Of a stretch of 64,000 bases of DNA, positions 63,301-64,000 are shown piece after piece. Location: assembly GCA_033782935.1 (NCBI GenBank), contig JAWQEG010000082.1, forward strand, positions 1,860,001-1,924,000, written 5' to 3'. The notes beneath the pieces were generated by a model. That model made no database searches. It was not told the DNA's origin and was given only the letters and a program-made list of their open reading frames with translations. How positions within the stretch are numbered: the first letter of the stretch is position 1; each line of letters begins with the position of its first letter. Position numbers and translations under genes: made by a program. Source of the DNA: Petrolisthes cinctipes. Taxonomy: Eukaryota > Arthropoda > Malacostraca > Decapoda > Porcellanidae.

Positions 63301-64000
63301 TAGCACTAAGTAGGCATGTACAGATCGCTTCTGGGACTCCAAAATAACGAATTTTCGGAGTTTTTTAGCCTAAATTTGAGATATAAACGGGTACAGAAGA
63401 TGCATGCACATATCGACTTTTGGGCACCTAAAATATCGATTTTGAGCATGTTTTGGGTCGGTATCTTGAAAACATTCTAACTAGGAGTAGGCATGTACAG
63501 ATCGCTTCTAGGACCCAAAAAAAACGAATTTTCGGGGGTTTGCAGCCTGAATTTGAGATATAAACGTGTACAGAAGATGCATGCACATATCGACTTTGGA
63601 CACTTAAAATATCGATTTTCAGCATGTTTTGGGCCTGTATTTTGAAAATATTCTAACACGGAGTAGGCATGTACAGATCGCTTCTGGAACCCAAAAATAT
63701 CGAATTTTCGGGTGTTTTGAGCCTGAATTTGAGATATAAACGGGTACAGAAGATACATGCACATATCGACTTTAGACACTTAAAATCTCGATTTTAGCAT
63801 GTTTTTGAGCCTATATTTTGAAAACATTCTAGCACTGAGTAGGCATGTACAGATCGCTTCTGGGACCCAAAAATATCGAATTTTCGGGTGTTTTGAGCCT
63901 GAATTTGGGATATAAACGGGTGCAGAATATGCATACATAAATTGACTTTGGGCACCTAAAATATCGATTTTCTGTATGTTTCGGGCCTGTATTTTGAAAA
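54378..64000. repeat. satellite array, right segment, about 1.0-kb higher-order repeat
   Basis: Same satellite family but another arrangement. Landmarks recur at 54405, 55422 and 56434 (1,017 and 1,012 bp), at 54757 and 55774 (1,017 bp), at 56620 and 57630 (1,010 bp), and at 59117 and 60115 (998 bp), that is, about six monomers per unit. Longer offsets of 4,147 bp (56749 and 60896, 57095 and 61242) and 4,712 bp (58716 and 63428) show that several units were also copied together. Private variants include GATCGCTCCTGGGACC, GGTATCTTGAAAACATTC after GGGTC, and TTCGGTTTTTTTGAGCC. A G run of 12 at 55104-55115 replaces the usual GGGCCTGTA. No gene is seen up to the window end. Confidence 0.92.

Overview
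The window is eukaryotic repeat-rich DNA, about three quarters tandem satellite (roughly 48.0 of 64 kb), interrupted by two retroelements that both lie on the minus strand. Spliceosomal-type introns, a DIRS-type tyrosine-recombinase retrotransposon, a Ty3/Gypsy LTR element and a nucleosome-sized satellite with higher-order structure point to an animal genome. An arthropod such as a decapod crustacean, where DIRS elements are common, would fit, but nothing here proves the taxon. I see no cellular gene, tRNA, rRNA or CRISPR array. The setting looks like a centromeric or pericentromeric satellite block (inference).

Layout. 1-2234: satellite. 2235-9681: a structurally complete 7,447-bp DIRS-like element with 210-bp inverted terminal repeats identical by eye, an internal complementary region that copies the joined ends, and gag, pol (RT, RNase H, methyltransferase-like tail) and tyrosine recombinase frames with their key residues present. 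9682-45795: satellite in several higher-order arrangements. 45796-54377: an 8,582-bp Ty3/Gypsy-like LTR element with 644-bp LTRs that differ at one base, flanked by a 4-bp target duplication. 54378-64000: satellite of another higher-order type, about 1.0 kb per unit.

Satellite. The full monomer is about 176 bp and is itself a head-to-tail dimer of two 88-bp halves (60 of 88 positions match, ungapped, on a hand-made consensus). Recurrent internal deletions of 29, 27, 18 and 15 bp make shorter monomer classes. Their ordered succession builds higher-order repeats: about 2.5-2.7 kb around the DIRS insertion, a mosaic with 2,278, 4,847, 7,125 and 7,494-bp offsets in the middle, and about 1.0 kb on the right.

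How the elements work. In the DIRS element gag is followed in the same spliced frame by one TGA and then pol. The recombinase ATG overlaps the pol stop. Three putative introns (116, 99 and 69 nt) join four exons into one 1,400-codon frame. The recombinase would insert a circular DNA, and the junctions fit a crossover in a shared AATA with no target duplication. The Gypsy element has almost identical LTRs but a ruined polymerase, so it was probably copied by enzymes supplied from elsewhere.
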